NCBI GenBank assembly: GCA_002314875.1
Contig: DCHS01000036.1
Coordinates: 1 to 5,158 of the forward strand
DNA from: Prevotellaceae bacterium UBA1746
GTDB taxonomy: Bacteria; Bacteroidota; Bacteroidia; Bacteroidales; Bacteroidaceae
DNA length: 5,158 bases
Direction of reading: 5' to 3'
Shown one piece after another: positions 1-5,158 of this stretch (position 1 is the first letter of the stretch; each line of letters starts with the position of its first letter). The notes beneath the pieces are model-generated. The model searched no databases. It was not told the origin of the DNA and was given only the letters and a program-made list of their open reading frames with translations. The translations under genes and the position numbers were made by a program.

Positions 1-644
1 GACATCCACTGCTTGGTCTTGGAGAGGAAAAGGGGAATGAGATAAACGCCGACGACAAACCAGAGTATAAGGAAGAAACCGAGTTTTAACAAACTCATTA
101 CCAACTCTGTACCTTCCAGTCGCGCACTGGCTGCGGAGGCGGAGAGTATCACCATCAGCAAGATGCCGAGGATGTCTTCGAGGATGAGGACGGAGAGGAC
201 TTCCGCTGCAAATTTCTTTTTCCGAAGGCCCAGGTCTTCAAACGCCTTATAGATGATGGTCGTCGAGGACATGGCGAGCATGCCACCGAGGAAGAGACAG
301 TCGGAGGAACTCCAATGGAAAAGTCGTCCTACTGTACTGCCCACACCTATCATAAAGGCCATGACAAGGCAGGCGGCAACAATGGGTTTATAGCCCATCT
401 TGACGATTTTCTTGAAAGAAAATTCAAGACCTAAGGTAAACATCAGGAAGATGACGCCGATGGAACTCCAAACTTCGATGCTGCCAGTATCGTGAACGGT
501 CGGCATATAGGGCATGTGGGGACCGGCAAGGAAACCAGCGACGATATAGCCTAAGACAAGGGGTTGTTTCAGGCGCTTAAATACTATCGTCACCACACCG
601 GCAACGATAAGAATAAGAGCAAGATCTGATATCAGTGGAGACAT
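1..644 (-). CDS. Kef-type (CPA2 family) cation:proton antiporter, N-terminal part, cut by the window edge
   Basis: Integral inner-membrane transporter expected to exchange protons for K+ or Na+. The visible 214 codons start at the ATG read from 644 and stay open to the left edge, so the C-terminal membrane half and any RCK/TrkA-N regulatory domain are not seen. Directly visible are at least five very hydrophobic segments and CPA2-style motifs: LKQPLVLGYIVAGFLAGP (residues 25-42, the second helix), FLMFTLGLEFSFKK (66-79), MSSTTIIYKAFEDLG (125-139), and LILEDILGILLMV (153-165). D156 in the last motif lies where the family carries its ion-binding aspartate. KefB/KefC and other members are about 380-750 residues long, so roughly a third to a half of the protein is here. 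The gene is transcribed away from the Sel1/sulfatase operon and has its own promoter at 667-698. The family is secure; the ion and the gating ligand cannot be told from this part. Confidence 0.93.
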   Translation of the reverse strand, partial: MSPLISDLALILIVAGVVTIVFKRLKQPLVLGYIVAGFLAGPHMPYMPTVHDTGSIEVWSSIGVIFLMFTLGLEFSFKKIVKMGYKPIVAACLVMAFMIGVGSTVGRLFHWSSSDCLFLGGMLAMSSTTIIYKAFEDLGLRKKKFAAEVLSVLILEDILGILLMVILSASAASARLEGTELVMSLLKLGFFLILWFVVGVYLIPLFLSKTKQWM

Positions 645-666
645 AACTTAGAGGCTTATTTTTTGG

Positions 667-698
667 CAAAAATACAAAATTTCTTCAAAATTCCCAAG
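667..698 (-). promoter_or_regulatory. Bacteroidetes-type promoter of the antiporter gene
   Basis: Read on the minus strand, TATTTTTG (674 to 667) matches the -7 consensus TAnnTTTG exactly. A CTTG (698 to 695) lies 20 bases upstream, where the -33 TTTG element is expected. Transcription would start near 660-663, giving a leader of about 16-20 bases before the ATG at 644. No Shine-Dalgarno sequence is present, as is usual in this phylum. This is a motif match only. Confidence 0.6.
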
Positions 699-713
699 AG
701 ACACAAGAAAAAA

Positions 714-745
714 CTTGCTCTTCTTACTTTTAATTCTTATCTTTG
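714..745 (+). promoter_or_regulatory. Bacteroidetes-type promoter of the Sel1-sulfatase operon
   Basis: TATCTTTG at 738-745 is an exact TAnnTTTG -7 box, and CTTG at 714-717 sits 20 bases upstream as a partial -33 element. The predicted transcription start is about 749-752, immediately before the ATG at 753, so the mRNA would have almost no leader. The position also fixes the start codon: the in-frame TTG at 663 lies upstream of the promoter and inside the promoter of the divergent gene. Confidence 0.6.
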
Positions 746-752
746 CACCGCA

Positions 753-1616
753 ATGAAACATTTATTTTTAATCTTTTTAACCTGCTGCTCGCTCACGCTG
801 TTTCTTTCCATGACTCGCATTGAGGACAAGAAACCGGTGATGACGACGGCGGAGGCTCTTTTCCAGGGCGACCGAAACTATGGTTTCGGCAATTACGAAA
901 CGGCTCTCAAGTATTACGATCTTGCCCGTGATATCGACAAAACGAATATCCGTGCTCTGACGCGCCTCGGCATGATGTACAAATCTGGTCTTGGCACGCA
1001 TCGCGACTATAAGAAAGCGAGAGAATATTATGAAGATGCTGCGGCTCTCAACGATGGCGGCGCGGCTTTCAATGTTGCTCTTTTCTATCTCACCGGTCAG
1101 GGTGTCAGCAAGGATTATGACAAAGGCATGTCCTGGCTCCAGAAGGCTTCTGATCTCGGTTGTGCGGATGCTCAGTACCAGATTGGCTGTCTCTATTACA
1201 ACGGCCAGGGTGTTGAACAGAGTTACGACCTTGCCATGGAATGGTTCAAGAAGGCTTCTGAAAAGCGTTATCTCTCCGCCATGGTGAACATCGGCTTTAT
1301 GTGCGCCAAAGGTTTAGGCTGCAAGGCTGATCCTGCCGTTGCTGTTTTGTGGTACAAAGCTGCTGCTGAATATGGCAGTGCCGAGGCCATGCGAAATCTC
1401 GGTGGCTGCTACTCTTTCGGCGACGGTGTTGAGAAGGACGAGGACGAAGGCTTGAAATGGTACAAAAAAGCTGCCATCGCCGGCGACAAGGAGTCCATCA
1501 ACTATCTTCGCTCCATCGGCCAGTATGAGAGTCCCGAAAAGCAGTACCAGGAGATTCCCCTCGATATCACCATGGATCCCGAAGAATCAACTACTGAACC
1601 CAAGAATAATCAATAA
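753..1616 (+). CDS. Sel1-repeat (TPR-like) protein with an N-terminal signal or membrane anchor
   Basis: A 287-residue helical-repeat protein, probably a protein-binding scaffold on the outer face of the inner membrane or in the periplasm. Residues 1-19 form a hydrophobic signal or anchor after one Lys; Cys11 and Cys12 make a poor lipobox, so a lipoprotein is possible but not favoured. A TPR-like helical pair covers about 33-66. Five Sel1 repeats follow in an exact 36-residue register without indels: the conserved Ala recurs at 68, 104, 140, 176 and 212, and the G-x-G turn begins at 79, 115, 151, 187 and 223. A start of a sixth repeat at about 248 breaks down, and residues 255-287 are polar, acidic and probably disordered. 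The ATG at 753 was chosen over an in-frame TTG at 663 because the hydrophobic segment and the promoter both fit 753. The sulfatase gene starts 26 bases after the stop, with no terminator between, so an operon is likely. Binding partner unknown. Confidence 0.86.
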   Translation: MKHLFLIFLTCCSLTLFLSMTRIEDKKPVMTTAEALFQGDRNYGFGNYETALKYYDLARDIDKTNIRALTRLGMMYKSGLGTHRDYKKAREYYEDAAALNDGGAAFNVALFYLTGQGVSKDYDKGMSWLQKASDLGCADAQYQIGCLYYNGQGVEQSYDLAMEWFKKASEKRYLSAMVNIGFMCAKGLGCKADPAVAVLWYKAAAEYGSAEAMRNLGGCYSFGDGVEKDEDEGLKWYKKAAIAGDKESINYLRSIGQYESPEKQYQEIPLDITMDPEESTTEPKNNQ

Positions 1617-1642
1617 TCAATATTAATCCTAAATTTTAGCCC

Positions 1643-4600
1643 ATGAAAAACTTTACGACCCGTAGTCTTAGAAGACCGCTCGCTTTGGCGACTCTTCCCA
1701 TGATTGCTATGGCCGCTCAGGCTCAGACCCAGCCTAACATCGTCTTCTTCCTCGTTGACGATATGGGATGGCAGGAAACCACCGTTCCTTTCTGGACTGA
1801 ACAAACCGCACTGAATAAGCGTTATCGCACGCCTAACATGGAGCGCCTCGCTGAACGCGGTGTTAAATTCACCAGCGCCTATGGCTGTCCCGTAAGTACT
1901 CCTTCCCGTAGCAGTCTCCTCTCTGGTATGAATGCTGCTCGCCACCAGGTGACCAACTGGATTGAAGGCGGTAACCAGAACACCAACGCTTCTGGTGGTA
2001 CCATCGATCTTCCCGCTTGGAACTGGAACGGTGTTCAGCCCGCCGGCAATGCTACTGCTGAAAAATTGTCTAATTGCCAGCTCATCACTCCCCTTCCCCA
2101 GATTCTCCACGACAATGGTTACTACACCATCCACAGTGGTAAGGCTAACTGGGGTGCTTCCGGCACACCGGGTGACAACCCTCTCGTTTTCGGTTTCGAT
2201 GTTAACATCGGTGGTTCTTATCACGGAGGCCCCGGTAGTTATCTCGCTTCTGACAACTACACCTCTGGCTACAAGAATGTTGCTGGTCTTGAAGAATATG
2301 CTAAGCAGGGTTACTTCCTCACTGAGGCTATCACCCTCGAGACCATCAAGCAGCTCGACCTTCGTCCCAAGGACAAGCCTTTCTACCTCTACCTCTCTCA
2401 CTATGCCATCCATACTCCCTACGATGCTGACTCCCGTTACACCGCAAACTATATGGAGAATGGCAAGGGTGTCTACGATGAATTCTTAGGTACGAATCTC
2501 AATACCAACGAGATCAACCACGCTGCTCTCATCGAAGGTATGGATAAAAGTTTAGGTGATGTCCTCGACTATCTCGAAGCCAACAACCTCACCGACAATA
2601 CCATCATCCTCTTCATGAGTGATAACGGTGGTCAGGCTGTTAGTGTTCGTCAGGGTAGAATGAATATCGACCAGAACTATCCCAGCCGTGGTGGTAAGGG
2701 TTCTTGCTACGATGGTGGTGTTCACGAACCTATGATCGTCAGCTGGCCTGGTGTTTCTCCTCAGGGAACCAGCTGTTCCAGCAATGTCATGGCAGAAGAC
2801 TTCTTCCCCAGCATTCTCGAAATGGCAGGCGTAACGAATCCTACAACCGTACAGACTGTCGATGGTCAGAGTTTCTGCGACATGGTAAAGGATCCTACTA
2901 TCGATCGCGCTCGTATCAGTCTTTGGCATTATCCCAACCGTTGGGGTGAAAGTGCTGACAAGACCTATGGTTATGGTACCTGGAGTGCTATGATGAAGGG
3001 TGACTACCATATCCTTTATTTCTGGGAAAACCAGGAACTCCGTCTTTATAATATTAAAGAGGACATCTCTGAGGCAAACAATCTCGCTGAATCTGAGCCC
3101 GAAATCCTCCGCGACATGGCTCAGACGCTCACCGACGAATTGCAGCGCATGGGTGCTGCCCGTCCTTCCAAGAACGGTACTCCCGTTATCTGGCCTATCG
3201 AAGCTCTTGATAAGGCTGATGCTGCTGACGTTCCCGAAACTGTTCAGAGCGGTCACACCTATACCATCCAGCCTTTCCTCGCTCAGGAAAAGTATCTCAC
3301 TGCTGTAAGTCCTGATGCATGGGGAACTTCCGATGGCAAGAAGAAGGTACAGTACACCACCGAACCTACTGCTGAAAATGGTTCTCAGTGGATTATCTCC
3401 GGTGACGAAAGCGGTTATAACATCAGTCCCGCTGACGAAAGTTTCACCAAGCTCTATCTCAATCCCCGTGGTTCTGACAATCCCGGTTGGGTAGGAACAT
3501 GGAGCGCTGGTACCGGTAACGACCTCTGGCTCATCGATCCCGTTGAAGGTTTCCTCGATGTTTATACCATCAATGGTAACAAGCACACCAACGACTACAT
3601 GTACTACAACGCTGATGATGAGTACCTCATGTATATGCCGGGTTCCGATGTGACTCCTACTGATGTGAACTACTTCGTCATGAAGGACATCAAGTCTCCC
3701 GAGCGTGGTATCTACACCATCAAGTTGGCTAATGTCAGCGAAGACCTCTATCTCAGTACCACTATGGTTGCTGATAACAGTCAGCAGACGTTCTCTATCC
3801 AGAGTGAACCCACTCCCTTTGTTTTCCGTGGCACCGCAGACGGTACTTTCACCATCATGAGTGGTAACGACGCTCAGTATGTTGGTACCGATGTTACCAA
3901 TAGCTGGGATGTTTCCAACGATAAGAGCGAATGGATGGTTAAGCCCGTAGAAACTACCGAAGGTTCTCTCCTTAACGCTGGTAAGGTTTATATCTACAAG
4001 TCCAGCACCAAGGGTCTTGGTGTTGACAACCAGGCTGCTGGCAAGGGCGTATTCACCGACAAGACGGGTCAGGCATGGATTCTCGAGCGCTGGGACGAAC
4101 CTGTTAAGCACACGGGTGCCAGCGAAGTTACTCCCGACCCCGTTGACTACTCTGACGTTATGCCCGCTCTCACCACGAAGTTGACGGATCCCGTTTACTA
4201 CTTCATGAAGAACATCTCTCAGCTGGTTTATGCTGACTATGCTCAGGGTTTCTCCAGCTACATGTACACCGTTGACGCTCCCACCGAGACGAGTCTCTTC
4301 TTCTTCGTTGGTAGTGAAACTAGCAACGGTCTGACGGTAAAGATTCACAATGCTGCTGATCCTACCCTCTGTCTCAATGGTCGTAACTCTTGGTACACCG
4401 ACGATACCGCTTATGACTGGACCATCACTGGTGCCACCATGGGTGATTACAAGGGTGTTGTCATCGAACGCAGTCCTGACGAAGAAAAGAGCCGTGCTCT
4501 CTATTGCGCTTCCGGTGGTACCTACGTTGACTACGGTGCTCCCACCTCTTTCGGTTCTCTCTGGTCACTTGAGAAGGCCACCTCTGTAGGTTTGAACACT

Positions 4601-4708
4601 GTTCTCCGCAACGATGCTTCCAACGTTACCTTCGACCTCCAGGGTCGCAAGGCCAGCAACAACCAGCATGGTGTTTACATCTCAAACGGTAAGAAGGTCA
4701 TCAAGTAA
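1643..4708 (+). CDS. Exported type I (formylglycine) sulfatase, Ser-type, with a long multi-module C-terminus
   Basis: Predicted to hydrolyse sulfate esters, probably on glycans, outside the cytoplasm. A signal peptide spans about 1-27 (R7, R10, R11, hydrophobic core, AQA before Q28). The catalytic domain covers about 30-505. D39-D40 and D327-N328 are the metal ligands. S85-T-P-S-R89-SSLLSG is the sulfatase signature, with Ser to be converted to formylglycine by a radical-SAM anaerobic maturase, which is not in this window. K167, H257 and K352 match the other active-site positions; N169 replaces the usual His of GKxH. The region 105-145, rich in Trp, Asn and Gly, probably shapes the substrate pocket. 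Family members are mostly 450-600 residues; here about 470 more follow, read as three beta-rich modules (about 538-680, 688-818, 848-978). Residues 995-1021 resemble a short sorting tail (DLQGRK, GVYI, NGKK). Codon use is strongly biased, with TTA, CTA and TCA rare. Family certain; substrate unknown. Confidence 0.95.
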   Translation: MKNFTTRSLRRPLALATLPMIAMAAQAQTQPNIVFFLVDDMGWQETTVPFWTEQTALNKRYRTPNMERLAERGVKFTSAYGCPVSTPSRSSLLSGMNAARHQVTNWIEGGNQNTNASGGTIDLPAWNWNGVQPAGNATAEKLSNCQLITPLPQILHDNGYYTIHSGKANWGASGTPGDNPLVFGFDVNIGGSYHGGPGSYLASDNYTSGYKNVAGLEEYAKQGYFLTEAITLETIKQLDLRPKDKPFYLYLSHYAIHTPYDADSRYTANYMENGKGVYDEFLGTNLNTNEINHAALIEGMDKSLGDVLDYLEANNLTDNTIILFMSDNGGQAVSVRQGRMNIDQNYPSRGGKGSCYDGGVHEPMIVSWPGVSPQGTSCSSNVMAEDFFPSILEMAGVTNPTTVQTVDGQSFCDMVKDPTIDRARISLWHYPNRWGESADKTYGYGTWSAMMKGDYHILYFWENQELRLYNIKEDISEANNLAESEPEILRDMAQTLTDELQRMGAARPSKNGTPVIWPIEALDKADAADVPETVQSGHTYTIQPFLAQEKYLTAVSPDAWGTSDGKKKVQYTTEPTAENGSQWIISGDESGYNISPADESFTKLYLNPRGSDNPGWVGTWSAGTGNDLWLIDPVEGFLDVYTINGNKHTNDYMYYNADDEYLMYMPGSDVTPTDVNYFVMKDIKSPERGIYTIKLANVSEDLYLSTTMVADNSQQTFSIQSEPTPFVFRGTADGTFTIMSGNDAQYVGTDVTNSWDVSNDKSEWMVKPVETTEGSLLNAGKVYIYKSSTKGLGVDNQAAGKGVFTDKTGQAWILERWDEPVKHTGASEVTPDPVDYSDVMPALTTKLTDPVYYFMKNISQLVYADYAQGFSSYMYTVDAPTETSLFFFVGSETSNGLTVKIHNAADPTLCLNGRNSWYTDDTAYDWTITGATMGDYKGVVIERSPDEEKSRALYCASGGTYVDYGAPTSFGSLWSLEKATSVGLNTVLRNDASNVTFDLQGRKASNNQHGVYISNGKKVIK

Positions 4709-4721
4709 TCTTCTATATCGC

Positions 4722-4756
4722 AAAAAAAGAGCCTCGCATTGCGGGGCTCTTTTTTT
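4722..4756 (+). terminator. Intrinsic terminator of the Sel1-sulfatase operon, probably bidirectional
   Basis: A 16-bp stem (4722-4737 with 4741-4756) closes on an ATT triloop. It has a G/C-rich core, a single T-G wobble (4734/4744), seven A on the left and seven T on the right. It begins 14 bases after the sulfatase stop. Because the A-tract mirrors the T-tract, the minus strand also shows a hairpin followed by T residues, so it could stop leftward transcripts too. The wobble becomes an A-C mismatch in that direction, so leftward termination should be weaker. Confidence 0.92.
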
Positions 4757-4761
4757 GTTTA

Positions 4762-4780
4762 TTCGCTACGCTGGTTTATA
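4762..4780 (+). repeat. Partial inverted copy of the central REP-like hairpin
   Basis: These 19 bases match the reverse complement of 4869-4887 at 17 positions, including an unbroken 11-base run (TTCGCTACGCT at 4762-4772 against 4877-4887). The segment lies just right of the terminator and 89 bases left of its partner. It reads as the remnant of a second element in the opposite orientation, or as an alternative pairing partner for the loop of the central hairpin. Chance is unlikely for the 11-base run, but the cause is inference. Confidence 0.5.
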
Positions 4781-4835
4781 AGGTTTAGGCAAGTATCTGG
4801 CTGAAAGCGGTAATGAGAAAAACCATGTGGAAGAG

Positions 4836-4939
4836 GGCGTGCCGTAGGTACGCCATAGTGTAGCCCAGTACAAACGAGCGTAGCGAAGTGCAGTGCTGGG
4901 GTATATTCAGCGAGTAATAAAGCGTGACGTAGTTACGCG
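4836..4939 (+). repeat. REP-like element: three hairpins, the outer two being diverged copies
   Basis: Hairpin A pairs 4836-4843 with 4847-4854 (8 bp). Hairpin C pairs 4922-4928 with 4932-4938 (7 bp). Both have a GTA triloop, and they agree at 15 of 19 positions when 4836-4854 is aligned to 4921-4939. Between them, hairpin B pairs 4864-4871 with 4893-4900 (8 bp) around a 21-base loop containing AGCGTAGCGAA. The pair next to the loop-closing pair is C-G in A (4842/4848) and A-T in C (4927/4933), a compensatory change. From memory, Bacteroidetes intergenic regions carry comparable hairpin repeats that include a TTCGCTACGCTC core on the other strand; no genome search was possible. Confidence 0.62.
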
Positions 4940-4981
4940 ATATTCATTTGCAATGCGTGCGTCCGTTTGCCGTTTGTTTGC

Positions 4982-5012
4982 CATGCGTAAAACATCTGTT
5001 TGTTTACGCATG
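4982..5012. repeat. Perfect 10-bp inverted repeat
   Basis: CATGCGTAAA (4982-4991) and TTTACGCATG (5003-5012) are exact reverse complements separated by 11 bases. Another ATGCGT lies at 4953-4958, ahead of two GTTTGCC copies. The arms are about two helical turns apart centre to centre, which fits binding by a dimeric regulator; there is no T-tract, so it is not a terminator. A regulatory target would have to be a gene to the right of the window or the leftward promoter at 5147. The role is inference. Confidence 0.55.
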
Positions 5013-5146
5013 TTGTTCTTAACGTGAGTAAAAGTTCTTAATTATTACGTATATCATGGTTGTAATACTGTGATAATTTCCATTTTGGAAAACGTGGTTT
5101 ATACACACAGAATAATGTGTCAAACATCTGAGATTTGTTGTTTTTG

Positions 5147-5154
5147 CAAAGATA
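5147..5154 (-). promoter_or_regulatory. Possible leftward -7 promoter box
   Basis: On the minus strand this reads TATCTTTG followed by CA, an exact TAnnTTTG match and the same octamer as in the operon promoter at 738-745. The -33 partner would lie beyond the window edge, so only half of the promoter can be judged. Transcripts would start near 5140 and run left through the structured spacer towards the terminator at 4722-4756. No gene of normal size lies in their path. Confidence 0.4.
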
Positions 5155-5158
5155 AAAA

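Larger units (their letters stand above)
4757..5158. other. Gene-free structured spacer downstream of the sulfatase operon
   Basis: About 400 bases with no ORF of convincing length or composition on either strand. The left half (to about 4940) is G/C-richer and holds the REP-like hairpins and the partial inverted copy described separately. The right half is A/T-rich. It carries the 10-bp inverted repeat at 4982-5012 and short direct repeats: GTTTGCC at 4965 and 4976, GTTCTTAA at 5015 and 5034, and AAACATCTG at 4990 and 5122. A weak 6-bp hairpin (5077-5091) and a minus-strand -7 box at the edge complete it. No tRNA, riboswitch or CRISPR pattern was seen. Confidence 0.7.

Noticed and set aside
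663..752. A 30-codon N-terminal extension of the Sel1 protein from a TTG start
   Set aside because: It would place a Lys-rich stretch before the signal sequence, starts upstream of the predicted promoter, and overlaps the divergent antiporter promoter.
783..788. Lipoprotein attachment at Cys11 or Cys12 of the Sel1 protein
   Set aside because: The residues before either Cys do not form a good lipobox, and the hydrophobic stretch continues past them; kept only as a minor alternative.
1886..1888. Cys82 as the catalytic formylglycine precursor
   Set aside because: In the signature the modified residue is followed by x-P-S-R, so the Arg at 89 assigns the role to Ser85; Cys82 lies three residues too early.
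1610..2413. A 267-codon minus-strand open frame over the sulfatase N-terminus
   Set aside because: Same cause as above; the sense strand carries the signal peptide and catalytic motif of a real enzyme.
2552..4348. A 598-codon minus-strand open frame inside the sulfatase gene
   Set aside because: It is codon-aligned antisense to a clear sulfatase and exists because TTA, CTA and TCA are avoided in the sense strand; its translation shows no signal, motif or family resemblance.
4830..4940. tRNA-like cloverleaf formed by hairpins A, B and C
   Set aside because: There is no acceptor stem joining the ends, no T-loop sequence and no seven-base anticodon loop; the triloops rule it out.
4953..5041. 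CRISPR-like or iteron array from the short repeats ATGCGT, GTTTGCC and GTTCTTAA
   Set aside because: The repeats are 6-8 bases, of different sequence, and lack regular spacing or more than two or three copies.

Overview
The window looks like chromosomal DNA from a Bacteroidales bacterium, probably Prevotella-like. Three things point that way. The promoters match the Bacteroidetes -33/-7 type (TAnnTTTG). The start codons lack Shine-Dalgarno sequences and sit behind A/T-rich leaders. The large secreted sulfatase ends in a DLQGR...GVYI-NGKK tail of a kind common in Prevotella and Bacteroides exported proteins. The assignment is inference; there is no rRNA or marker gene here.

Layout. Positions 1-644 hold the N-terminal 214 codons of a minus-strand CPA2/Kef-type cation:proton antiporter that runs off the left edge. 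A short divergent promoter region (about 645-752) follows, with one recognisable promoter in each direction. On the plus strand, an exported or membrane-anchored Sel1-repeat protein (753-1616) and a 1021-residue exported sulfatase (1643-4708) are separated by 26 bases and probably form a two-gene operon. The operon closes with a strong, nearly symmetric intrinsic terminator (4722-4756).

The last 400 bases (4757-5158) contain no convincing gene but are structured. They hold a REP-like group of three hairpins (4836-4939) whose two outer hairpins are diverged copies with a compensatory base-pair change. They also hold a partial inverted copy of the middle hairpin beside the terminator, a perfect 10-bp inverted repeat (4982-5012), and a minus-strand -7 box at the right edge.

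Function. The sulfatase has an export signal, a Ser-type (S85) formylglycine motif and the metal ligands of the type I sulfatase family, so it should remove sulfate esters outside the cytoplasm, plausibly from host or algal glycans. The roughly 470 residues after the catalytic domain look like three beta-rich, possibly beta-trefoil, modules. The Sel1 protein may act as a scaffold in the same compartment, but nothing in the sequence shows a direct interaction. No SusC/SusD pair, sulfatase-maturating enzyme or glycoside hydrolase lies inside the window. The points most worth a second look are the His-to-Asn change in the sulfatase GKxH motif, the tandem C-terminal modules, the covarying hairpin pair, and the near-leaderless promoter of the operon.
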